Shown here in pieces: positions 1-5,154 of a stretch of DNA of 9,102 bases (within the stretch, counting starts at the first letter, position 1; the number at the start of each line of letters is the position of its first letter). Location: NCBI RefSeq assembly GCF_026790145.1, contig NZ_JALAMS010000046.1, positions 1 through 9,102 on the forward strand. Reading direction: 5' to 3'. The position numbers were made by a program, and so were the translations under genes. Under the pieces are notes generated by a model. The model made no database searches. It was not told where the DNA came from and worked only from the letters and a program-made list of their open reading frames with translations. This DNA comes from Bacillus_I endophytica_A. Its GTDB lineage: Bacteria; Bacillota; Bacilli; Bacillales; Bacillaceae_H.

Positions 1-68
1 GTATGTCCAAGTTTGATAGATTAATTACAATCAGTTTAAGGTTTTTGCACCAGAACCGTTTTTTTAAG

Positions 69-99
69 TATAAGTAAATTTGTTAAATATAAGTAAATT
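69..99. repeat. 12-bp direct repeat TATAAGTAAATT, two copies
   Basis: The 12-mer TATAAGTAAATT occurs at 69-80 and again at 88-99, a 19-base period with no mismatch. The surrounding bases 1-287 are AT-rich and hold no ORF that I can support. The repeat could be a small operator or iteron pair, but in sequence this AT-rich a chance match is possible. Just upstream, at about 41-59, a weak GGTTT/GAACC stem precedes a T run and may be the terminator of a gene left of the window. Confidence 0.35.
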
Positions 100-287
100 A
101 AGATAATGATATATTGAAAGTAGGGAATTCCTGTTATATAATCAAAATTGGGTAAAAAAGGAAAAGCTGACTTGACGACAAGAAGCGCTAAAAAGTCCTA
201 AAGTATAATGGTAATTTGACTTGCATGATCGGGTATTCCCATGTTTCTGCAACAAATTAATTATCAAGTACATTTGAGGAACTTTTT

Positions 288-365
288 ATGCGCTTTTTTA
301 TTTCCTTTTTATTCAAACCAAATTTATCTACCTGGAGGAATGTAAAATGGAACAAATGTGTATGA
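288..365 (+). CDS. possible 25-codon upstream ORF overlapping the Met-rich gene
   Basis: An ATG at 288 preceded by GAGGA (276-280, 7 bases away) opens a frame of 25 codons, MRFFISFLFKPNLS followed by TWRNVKWNKCV, ending at TGA 363-365. It runs through the Shine-Dalgarno of the next gene and ends 16 bases inside it in another reading frame. If translated, it could act as a leader that couples or tunes translation of the Met-rich gene. The hydrophobic N-terminus could also make it a tiny membrane peptide. Support is limited to a plausible ribosome site and position, so chance is a real alternative. Confidence 0.25.
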   Translation: MRFFISFLFKPNLSTWRNVKWNKCV

Positions 366-556
366 AAATGACTATGATGACTTGTATGGAAAGAATGATG
401 TCTGAAATGAATTGTATGAAAATGATGATGGATATGTGTGATATGAACATGGATCAAATGATGGACATGGATCAAATGATGTCTAAAATGCAAGAGTGCG
501 ATGAAATGATGTCATCAATGATGAACACAATGGTGAGCATGAAAGAAAAATGCTAG
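347..556 (+). CDS. methionine-rich small protein (69 aa, 42% Met, 6 Cys)
   Basis: The protein has 29 methionines and 6 cysteines (positions 5, 13, 23, 31, 51, 69) among 69 residues. The rest is mainly Lys, Asp, Glu, Gln, Asn, Ser and Thr, with almost no aliphatic residues. Methionines fall in MxM, MM and MxxM spacings throughout (for example MKMMMDMC at 24-31, MDMDQMM at 39-45). There is no signal peptide or membrane segment. A strong Shine-Dalgarno, GGAGGAA (334-340), lies 6 bases before the ATG, and a strong terminator follows the stop by 10 bases, so this looks like a deliberate monocistronic gene. I do not recognise a family. By composition, candidate roles are soft-metal (Cu(I)/Ag(I)) binding through thioether and thiol ligands, as in known Met motifs of copper proteins, or scavenging of oxidants by Met oxidation; both are inference. 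Simple ATG-rich sequence raises the alternative of a microsatellite-like expansion inside a smaller gene. The gene start is well supported; the function is unknown. Confidence 0.8.
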   Translation: MEQMCMKMTMMTCMERMMSEMNCMKMMMDMCDMNMDQMMDMDQMMSKMQECDEMMSSMMNTMVSMKEKC

Positions 557-566
557 TACATATTTA

Positions 567-600
567 AAAAACACCTTATCCTATTTGGATAAGGTGTTTT
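567..600 (+). terminator. rho-independent terminator after the Met-rich gene
   Basis: ACACCTTATCC (571-581) pairs perfectly with GGATAAGGTGT (587-597) around a 5-base loop. The stem is extended by an A run before it and a T run after it, so it can work in both directions. It begins about 10-15 bases after the stop at 556 and closes the single-gene unit. Confidence 0.9.
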
Positions 601-782
601 TATATTTACATTCACCAGTCTATAAATTATTGAATTCAGAAAATACTACTTGATTCACCTCGTGAACTGATTTTTTTGCAAGTAATTTTCATGACTTGAT
701 GAAATACGGTGCTGATTAAGTTTCTGTTACTCTATTACCAGACACGCAGTTTTGGATAGGGATAGTTTTTGCGTCTAAACCA

Positions 783-822
783 GTGGCGTAAGCCACACTA
801 TATAAAAGCGACTTCTTGTCGC
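783..822. other. two adjacent small hairpins in a gene-free stretch
   Basis: GTGGC-GTAA-GCCAC (783-796) is a 5-bp stem with a GNRA-type tetraloop. GCGAC-TTCTT-GTCGC (808-822) follows 11 bases later. The next hairpin downstream is the terminator at 847-889. The run of three stems is compatible with a short structured RNA or a plasmid origin, but I recognise neither. No intact gene lies between 601 and 1117. A 23-codon open stretch at 720-791 looks protein-like but has no start. Confidence 0.35.
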
Positions 823-846
823 ACCACAATGTTGATTATAAGCAGT

Positions 847-889
847 AAAAAGCGCAAAACTGTTTAATAAAAACGAGTTGGCGCTTTTT
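847..889 (+). terminator. probable rho-independent terminator
   Basis: AAAAAGCGC (847-855) pairs with GCGCTTTTT (881-889) around a 25-base loop that can form a few extra pairs, and a T run follows. It has no gene immediately before it on the plus strand. It could end a small RNA carrying the hairpins at 783-822 or be left over from a deleted gene. Confidence 0.6.
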
Positions 890-987
890 TTCTATTATGA
901 ACGAGCATAATGGTCATATCCATCACTTACTTTTAATTACCTTGTGACTCTATAAAAAATGAACACAACCAGACAGTTCGTAAAATG

Positions 988-1019
988 AACGTCCATAAAA
1001 GTGTACTTTTAAGGACGTT
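988..1019 (+). terminator. strong rho-independent terminator hairpin
   Basis: AACGTCC-A-TAAAAG (988-1001) pairs with CTTTTA-A-GGACGTT (1006-1019) around the tetraloop TGTA, with a single A/A mismatch, followed by TCTTTTT. It again lacks an intact gene upstream, so the stretch 600-1020 carries two orphan terminators. Confidence 0.75.
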
Positions 1020-1050
1020 TCTTTTTGATTAGAAATCTAGCAATTTCATA

Positions 1051-1081
1051 GTTCGTTTAAGTTTAAAATTAAATTACGAAC
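1051..1081. repeat. GTTCGT-N19-ACGAAC inverted repeat beside the recombinase relic
   Basis: GTTCGT (1051-1056) and ACGAAC (1076-1081) bracket a 19-base AT-rich core. The same motif recurs nearby: GTTCGTAAAA at 976-985 is the exact reverse complement of TTTTACGAAC at 1102-1111, and TAAACGAAC at 1427-1435 mirrors GTTCGTTTA at 1051-1059. Imperfect palindromes of roughly this length are typical of the subsites bound by serine resolvases, and the relic of such a gene follows at once. The link is inference. Confidence 0.35.
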
Positions 1082-1117
1082 GCCCTTTTAAATATATACA
1101 CTTTTACGAACGCATTT

Positions 1118-1354
1118 GATAGAATAATAGGGATTGAAACACAAAAAGAGTATAAAAATGGAAAAGAGAAAATTTAGACGACCTAAAGTCCAAGTTAACC
1201 AAGAATTTATTGAAGCTTATAACCGATGGAGAAATGAGGAGATTACAGCTGTACAGGCGATGAAAGAGGCCAATGTAAAAAAACAACATTTTATAAATTG
1301 GTGAAGAATATCAAAATTCCCAACAAAAATAAAAAAGCACTCATACCATTATAG
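1118..1354 (+). pseudogene. serine recombinase (resolvase/invertase type), C-terminal relic with two frameshifts
   Basis: Three frames together give a resolvase C-terminus. From 1130 the frame reads GIETQKEYKNGK, the usual segment after the long E helix. From 1158 another frame gives RRPKV followed by QEFIEAYNRWRNEEITAVQA, the start of the DNA-binding domain. After the poly-A run at 1277-1283 the frame shifts again to TTFYKLVKNI, the end of the helix-turn-helix, and stops at TAG 1352. One missing A in the poly-A run explains the second shift; without it the frame stops at 1302. The catalytic N-terminal domain with the active-site serine is absent. The domain is the Hin-like HTH found at the end of small serine recombinases. 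It is non-functional as it stands, and related relics occur at 2771, 3766 and 4985. Confidence 0.8.
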
Positions 1355-1442
1355 AACAAGGGCTTTTCATGTAGTCATCTGTAGCTTTGGAATAAGATCT
1401 GATTAATTTAATACTATTAACCTTGATAAACGAACAAAAGGA

Positions 1443-1483
1443 AAAAGCGTATTTTGAAAAAATATTGATCAAAACACGCTTTT
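1443..1483. terminator. bidirectional terminator-like hairpin
   Basis: AAAAGCGTATTTTGA (1443-1457) pairs with TCAAAACACGCTTTT (1469-1483) with one G-T wobble around an 11-base loop. A and T runs flank it, so either strand could terminate here. It lies between the recombinase relic and the 3' end of the lectin gene, about 100 bases beyond the lectin stop on the minus strand. A weaker stem, AAAGTGC (1549-1555)/GCACTTT (1571-1577), is closer to that stop but lacks a T tract. Confidence 0.7.
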
Positions 1484-1588
1484 AATATATTCAATTAAAC
1501 CAAGCTTTTATAAAAAAGATTGATCATTTCTAGGATCCTTATTCCGTTAAAGTGCCCGATAGTTTAATAAGCACTTTCTAAATATTCA

Positions 1589-2413
1589 CTATTGCTCCTG
1601 TACTAATACTGTTTCTTCTTGCCATGAGGTGTAAATTTCTCTAATTTTTCTATTTGCATCAACTAGTTGATCTAGAATTTGATTGAATTGTTTCAATGTG
1701 TCATGTAGAGTTCCGTGTGGATCTACAAAGTGAATTACACGACATCCCCTAACTTTTTCAACAATTTCTGCTGGAAATATCTCGCTCCAATACTTTTCTC
1801 TACTATTAGAAACATCACCTGGTACACCTTTACCATTTACTCCCCACGTATGGGGCTGACTTTCATAAAGAATATTCCCTTCCTCATCTGTTAACAACAA
1901 GATTACAGTGCCATGAAACCCAATTCCCAATTGATCCGTACTTGTTTTTGTTAATGCACTAATACGCCCATTATTAGAAATTGTAAACTTTGTTCTCATT
2001 TTTCTTTTAGATCCAAGTTTATCTTCTACTTCAGCACTAATTGGAAAACGAAAAGGACCTGTAGCTGTCTGACGCGTAGCTGTCTTTGTATCCCAGAGAG
2101 GCCTCCCTTCTGGGTTATAAATCACTAGATTACGGTCATCTTGTAATACTAGATAGGAAACAGGATTCCCGTGAGTATGTGAGTGCCATAATGCTCGACC
2201 TTCCCCGTAGATGACAAAGTTTCCATCATCTTGAAGAACAGCCCAATCAACTTGATGTCCGTGAGTTCCACTTGCCCAAACCGCATCACTGCTTCCAATT
2301 GGATACAATACTAAATTTCCATCTTGCTGCATAACAAGAGTGTATTTTTCATTTTTTGAGAGAAGTTGTTCACCAGGTCGAAGCTTCTCTCCTGGATGTA
2401 ACCGATCTGCCAT
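1589..2413 (-). CDS. bulb-type (mannose-binding) lectin-domain protein with unknown C-terminal domain
   Basis: Residues 1-110 form a B-lectin domain: three repeats each keep the mannose-binding signature QxDxNxVxY (29-37, 61-69, 91-99), with the conserved Trp after each repeat (46, 76, 107). All three sites look intact. Residues 115-274 hold a second, beta-rich then helical domain that I do not recognise. It includes ISNNGRISALTKT, a GFHGTVILLLTDEEGN segment and a helical, charged C-terminus. No signal peptide is visible, so it is probably cytoplasmic or released by a non-Sec route. The ATG at 2413 has an excellent Shine-Dalgarno (AGGAGGG, complement of 2421-2427). The gene is alone and points away from its minus-strand neighbour, which ends in its own terminator at 2473-2488. 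Family knowledge: bacterial B-lectins include sugar-binding adhesins and lectin-like bacteriocins. Which applies here is unknown. Confidence 0.85.
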   Translation of the reverse strand: MADRLHPGEKLRPGEQLLSKNEKYTLVMQQDGNLVLYPIGSSDAVWASGTHGHQVDWAVLQDDGNFVIYGEGRALWHSHTHGNPVSYLVLQDDRNLVIYNPEGRPLWDTKTATRQTATGPFRFPISAEVEDKLGSKRKMRTKFTISNNGRISALTKTSTDQLGIGFHGTVILLLTDEEGNILYESQPHTWGVNGKGVPGDVSNSREKYWSEIFPAEIVEKVRGCRVIHFVDPHGTLHDTLKQFNQILDQLVDANRKIREIYTSWQEETVLVQEQ

Positions 2414-2472
2414 TATTGATCCCTCCTAAAGTAAATACTTTTTTTATTGTCTTCTATTAATAAAAAAATATC

Positions 2473-2488
2473 CGGTGTATTTCCACCG
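2473..2488 (-). terminator. terminator of the truncated ParB-like gene
   Basis: CGGTG (2473-2477) pairs with CACCG (2484-2488) around six bases. On the minus strand it is followed by GATATTTTTTT, and on the plus strand by eight Ts. It lies about 30 bases past the stop at 2521 and about 60 bases before the lectin start, so it separates these two minus-strand genes. Confidence 0.65.
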
Positions 2489-2520
2489 TTTTTTTTATTA
2501 ATGAGATTCTATAATAACCA

Positions 2521-2755
2521 TCAATAATGTACAGGAACACGCTCTAGCTTTATCTGTTTCGCTACGTAATAACGACTATAACTATCAAGAAGCTCATGCG
2601 TTTCAGGATCAATAATAATCGGTTTATCTACCGTTCCATTCTTCTCAATACTTTCTTCTACAATCTTTTGTTTAGCCATTCCTGAGGCAAATGGAAGAAA
2701 AGGTTCTGGAACCTTAATGTCTTCTAAAGACATCCACTCTCTTGTGTCTTTAGGA
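2521..2755 (-). pseudogene. truncated ParB/sulfiredoxin-fold protein (C-terminal part only)
   Basis: The visible frame from ATG 2733 encodes 70 residues that match residues 123-192 of the longer gene at 8512 with 56 of 70 identical. Homology continues upstream of the ATG (KDTREW against KGTRDW) to about 2755 and then stops abruptly; an in-frame TAA lies a few codons further up. The N-terminal domain and charged linker of the longer copy are therefore lost. The remaining segment, VDKPIIIDPET followed by ELLDSYSRYYVAK and RVPVHY, resembles the ParB N-terminal (nuclease-like) fold, where a pledge such as D-P-E-T precedes a G/S-x-x-R-Y helix. A weak GAGAG lies before the internal ATG, so a short protein could still be made, but I favour a relic. 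The break coincides with the start of the recombinase relic at 2771. Confidence 0.7.
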
Positions 2756-2770
2756 GCATCTTTTTCATAA

Positions 2771-2860
2771 ACATCGCAACTTTATTTCAAACTAACAGCC
2801 CAAGAAGAGCGGGATCATATTCGAAAACGTCAGAAAGAGGGAATTATTGCTATCTTCTAG
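2771..2860 (+). pseudogene. serine recombinase, central (E-helix) relic
   Basis: One open frame reads TSQLYFKLTAQEERDHIRKR and then QKEGIIAIF before TAG at 2858. LTAQEERDHIRKRQKEG is the hallmark of the long dimerisation helix of Tn552/Tn3-type resolvases, just before the linker to the DNA-binding domain. There is no start codon, catalytic domain or downstream part. The HNH gene begins 75 bases later, and a matching C-terminal relic follows that gene at 3766, so the two may be halves of one interrupted resolvase gene. Confidence 0.75.
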
Positions 2861-2935
2861 AATGAAAAATGTGCTAATAACTATAATATTCAAACAATAA
2901 TAATTTGTTCATACATAAAAGGGGGAGGAACAAAA

Positions 2936-3574
2936 TTGCCTATAAAAGAAGATTTAACTGGAAAAGTCTTCAACAAATTAAATGTAGTAGAGTATGCGGG
3001 ATCCAAAAATGGATATAACATGTGGAAATGCAAATGTGAATGCGGGGAAGAAGTAACCACGCGAACAGCTTCTTTAAAATCTGGAACAACGAAGTCATGC
3101 GGATGCATAAAAAAAGTAAACAAATTTAGAGAAGATCTAACGAGACAAGTTTTTGAAAGATTAACCGTTATTGAGTATGCAGGAAGTGATCGAACAAGCC
3201 GGGCTACTATGTGGAAATGCAAATGTGAGTGTGGGAAAGAAATCATCACACGAAAAGCATATTTAAAAAACGGTCAATCTAAATCATGCGGATGCCTAAC
3301 CAGACGTTCTGACTTAAATGTAAGGCATGGGCTTTATAACCATCCTATTTATAAGAACTGGGAGCATATAAAACAGCGATGTAATAATCCTAAAAACCAA
3401 GCTTATAAAAATTACGGTGGACGCGGGATTAAAGTTTGCGATGAATGGAATAACAGCTTTGAAGCATTTCATAGAGACATGGCAGATACCTATAAAGAGG
3501 GGCTAACCATAGACCGAATAGACGTTAATGGAGATTATACTCTGGCAAATTGCAGATGGGCAACTAGACAATAA
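2936..3574 (+). CDS. HNH homing-type endonuclease with two N-terminal Cys-rich repeats
   Basis: Residues 5-60 and 66-121 are two copies of a Cys-rich module (C32/34/36 with C55/57; C95/97/99 with C118/120), likely zinc-binding DNA-recognition units. Residues 130-210 form a phage-type HNH domain: IYKNWEHIKQRC, YKNYGGRGIKVCDEW, then the motif LTIDRIDVNGDYTLANCRWAT (split here as LTIDRIDVNG and DYTLANCRWAT), which is diagnostic of this family of mobile endonucleases. The start is TTG 2936, chosen because GGGGGAGGA (2921-2929) stands 7 bases upstream and the first repeat begins at residue 5. Translation stops at TAA 3572, right after WATRQ. In relatives the domain runs on with NN-containing sequence, which here appears in another frame (3567-3749), so the C-terminus is probably lost by frameshift. 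The gene lies between two resolvase relics, which fits a homing endonuclease that invaded a recombinase gene. The core domain is intact, so partial activity is possible. Confidence 0.8.
   Translation: MPIKEDLTGKVFNKLNVVEYAGSKNGYNMWKCKCECGEEVTTRTASLKSGTTKSCGCIKKVNKFREDLTRQVFERLTVIEYAGSDRTSRATMWKCKCECGKEIITRKAYLKNGQSKSCGCLTRRSDLNVRHGLYNHPIYKNWEHIKQRCNNPKNQAYKNYGGRGIKVCDEWNNSFEAFHRDMADTYKEGLTIDRIDVNGDYTLANCRWATRQ
2948..3298 (+). repeat. internal tandem repeat of a Cys-rich module in the HNH gene
   Basis: The segment DLTGKVFNKLNVVEYAGS is repeated as DLTRQVFERLTVIEYAGS 61 residues later. Each copy is followed by MWKCKCECG and a KSCGC box. In DNA the units are 2948-3115 and 3131-3298, with blocks such as ATGTGGAAATGCAAATGTGA shared exactly. 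Duplication of a DNA-binding module is the simplest explanation. Confidence 0.85.
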
Positions 3575-3749
3575 CACAAGGGCTACACGCTATGTAACAG
3601 TGTTTGGAGAAAGGTTGCCACTATCTGAAGCGTGTAGAAAATATAACATACATAGGTCTACAGTTAACCATAGATTAAATAACATGAGAATGTCGCCTGA
3701 AAATGCTTTTACTCTTCCTATAAAGAACGTAGGTAGAGGGGCAAAATGA
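3567..3749 (+). pseudogene. frameshifted C-terminal tail of the HNH endonuclease, HTH-like
   Basis: In the frame offset from the HNH gene, NNTRATRYVTVFGERLPLSE and the residues after it run to TGA at 3749. NNTR is what normally follows the RWAT motif of this family. The next part, LSEACRKYNIHRSTVNHRL with a basic end, resembles the small NUMOD/IENR-type helix-turn-helix that many homing endonucleases carry at the C-terminus. A net frameshift near 3566-3572 (one extra base, or a small deletion) explains the split. An ATG at 3528 opens this frame inside the HNH domain but has no ribosome site, so I do not treat it as a separate gene. Programmed frameshifting is possible but I see no slippery motif. 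Confidence 0.65.
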
Positions 3750-3765
3750 ACGTAAATTTTAAATC

Positions 3766-3849
3766 ATTACAGCTGTTCAAGCTATGAAGGAAGTTAATGT
3801 TAAAAAGATAACGTATTATAAGTTGGTTAAGAAGTATGAAAATTTATAA
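3766..3849 (+). pseudogene. serine recombinase, C-terminal HTH relic
   Basis: The frame ITAVQAMKEVNVKKITYYKL followed by VKKYENL ends at TAA 3847 and matches the relic at 1118-1354 closely (ITAVQAMKEANVKK then TTFYKLVKN). This is the final helix-turn-helix of a small serine recombinase. Just upstream the frame is broken by a stop (TAA 3760). It lies 17 bases beyond the HNH tail and 3 bases before a strong terminator, which may be the original terminator of the recombinase gene. Confidence 0.8.
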
Positions 3850-3851
3850 GT

Positions 3852-3894
3852 AAAACCCATCTAACTCTCTAGTAAGTGGAGTTGGATGGGTTTT
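3852..3894 (+). terminator. strong rho-independent terminator
   Basis: AAAACCCATCTAACTC (3852-3867) pairs with GAGTTGGATGGGTTTT (3879-3894), 16 bp with one wobble, around 11 bases. It follows the recombinase relic immediately and ends transcription from the HNH region. No gene lies between it and the stop of the minus-strand gene at 4005. Confidence 0.9.
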
Positions 3895-4004
3895 AAAAAA
3901 GGATATTTACTACTTGTAGAGTATAACAAACACCTATAACAATATATACTAAAACTTTTTTTATTACTCAAATAAGTATAGTTTAATACAACAACATCTT
4001 TTTA

Positions 4005-4919
4005 CTATGACATATGTTTTCTATCTATGCAAAACATGTCAAAACCTACTTTTTTTAATTCCACTTGTTCATCAGAGAACAACCAATGTTTACTCCACTT
4101 TTCAAGAAAGGAAATACATTTTGTTTCCCATTTTCGAGGAGTTAGTTTTATAATTGTATGCAATTTCTTTTTATATCGAAGTATCAACGCCAGTTTATTA
4201 CGAAAATCTTCTTGTTGTTTCTTCCAATTCATTATAATCTTAGGATCACAACTATCTTTGGAACGAAATTTTTTTGGAGAATACATAGGATATACCCATA
4301 AAAAGTGCCCTTTATAAATAATTTCACTTACAGTATTTATATCACTGCTTAAGTACCTGGGTTCCGTCCATTCCAATTTTTTAGACTTTAGATAACTATA
4401 AAATTCTTTTTCTAAGGATTTAAATTTCTGATGAACTTCATAAGCTATGGAGTTTTTTTTAGCCCTAGTAACCCTCGCATAAATAGTTGACGCTCCTGTG
4501 ACTTTTGCCCAAAGTGTGCGGTGTGTTCCGTCTCCATACACAGCATAAAAATCGTCATCAATGAAATAGATTAATTCAACAAAACTACTTTTGTAGTATT
4601 CTTGAAATTCTTCAATTGATTCTTTTTTTAAATGTTCAAAGGCTTTTTGACAACGGCTCTCATCAATATTATGAGTTCCATTATAACAAGCATGGTCAAA
4701 CCATGAGATACCTTCCGTACCTCTAAAACCTAAACTTTTAATCTTTGAAAGAGGCACGTGCTCATAATTATCTTCTTCCTCCATAATCTCCTCATAATAA
4801 TATTCGTATGGATATTCATTAACATTAAGAGTTGCTTGCATGTCTAAGATATGAGATTCAGGGACCCCTTTTTCTAACAAAGTTTTATGAAGTACATCTT
4901 TAATAGTTGACACCCCCAC
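4005..4919 (-). CDS. hypothetical protein with ParB-like GDGTHR motif
   Basis: The 304-residue product has an acidic, tyrosine-rich N-terminal part (residues 35-53). It is followed by HVPLSKIKSLGFRG (54-67), which resembles the opening strand of ParB-type domains, and by FYAVYGDGTHRTLWAKVTGAS (split as FYAVYGDGTHRTLW at 124-137 and AKVTGAS). GDGTHR at 129-134 corresponds to the G-x-x-R nucleotide-binding box of the ParB/sulfiredoxin fold (usually GxHR). Residues 165-300 are helical, basic and unrecognised. There are no signal or membrane segments. The start is uncertain: GTG 4919 and GTG 4913 are in frame, but the nearest good Shine-Dalgarno (complement of CTCCCT, 4951-4956) is over 30 bases away, so the 5' end may be altered or truncated; Met27 is a later option. 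It stands alone, converging on the terminator at 3852 and diverging from the defence cluster. It is a member of a ParB-fold set with the genes at 2521 and 8512, but not close to them in sequence. Confidence 0.65.
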   Translation of the reverse strand: MGVSTIKDVLHKTLLEKGVPESHILDMQATLNVNEYPYEYYYEEIMEEEDNYEHVPLSKIKSLGFRGTEGISWFDHACYNGTHNIDESRCQKAFEHLKKESIEEFQEYYKSSFVELIYFIDDDFYAVYGDGTHRTLWAKVTGASTIYARVTRAKKNSIAYEVHQKFKSLEKEFYSYLKSKKLEWTEPRYLSSDINTVSEIIYKGHFLWVYPMYSPKKFRSKDSCDPKIIMNWKKQQEDFRNKLALILRYKKKLHTIIKLTPRKWETKCISFLEKWSKHWLFSDEQVELKKVGFDMFCIDRKHMS

Positions 4920-4984
4920 ATATAATTAAGCAATCATTATTATTTTTCAACTCCCTTTATTGTAAATTAAACAACTTTATTTTC

Positions 4985-5061
4985 ATTGGACAAAATAAAA
5001 AAATTACAGTTTTGCAAGCAATGAAGAGTTTAGTATCAAAAAGACGACGATTTATTTATGA
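4985..5061 (+). pseudogene. serine recombinase, short C-terminal relic
   Basis: NKKITVLQAMKS (about 4994-5029) followed, in a shifted frame from 5035, by IKKTTIYL parallels the NEEITAVQAMKEANVKKTTFYKL end (split: NEEITAVQAMKEA, NVKKTTFYKL) of the relic at 1118-1354. It is short and frameshifted, so this rests on alignment with the other two relics in the window. It lies between the minus-strand gene at 4005-4919 and the promoter of the defence cluster. Confidence 0.6.
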
Positions 5062-5067
5062 ATATAA

Positions 5068-5097
5068 TTCCAATAAATGATTTAACTGGGATATAAT
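5068..5097 (+). promoter_or_regulatory. likely promoter of the defence cluster
   Basis: A perfect -10 box TATAAT (5092-5097) has a weak -35 match TTCCAA (5068-5073) 18 bases upstream. The start site would fall near 5104, leaving a leader of about 50 bases to the ATG at 5155, which has AGGGGG at 5141-5146. No operator is evident. Confidence 0.5.
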
Positions 5098-5154
5098 ATA
5101 GTTCTAGTTTTTCAAAAAATAGAGATACTGATTCTAAAAAAGGGGGAAGTTATC

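Noticed and set aside
172..209. TTGACG (172-177) and TATAAT (204-209) as a promoter for the Met-rich gene
   Set aside because: The spacing is 26 bases, far too long. No other -35 fits this -10. TTGACT at 216-221 with CATGTT 18 bases on, and GGGTAT at 231-236 as a SigB-like -10, are also too weak to call.
257..493. Minus-strand ORF coding a His-rich peptide
   Set aside because: It is the complement of the ATG-rich Met gene (CAT is His). It has no ribosome site and its composition is fully explained by the plus-strand gene.
720..791. Protein-like 23-codon open stretch (VSVTLLPDTQF, then WIGIVFASKPVA)
   Set aside because: It reads plausibly but has no start codon or ribosome site, a stop directly upstream, and overlaps a hairpin. 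It may be a relic but is too short to support.
1104..1289. Minus-strand ORF opposite the first recombinase relic
   Set aside because: The plus strand gives a recognisable recombinase sequence; the minus product is a low-complexity shadow without a ribosome site.
2890..3249. Minus-strand ORF opposite the HNH gene
   Set aside because: It mirrors the duplicated Cys-rich modules (repeated PHSHLHFH), has no ribosome site, and the plus strand is clearly coding.
4027..4317. Plus-strand ORF inside the 304-codon minus-strand gene
   Set aside because: No ribosome site and no recognisable motif; the minus frame carries the ParB-like motif and is three times longer.
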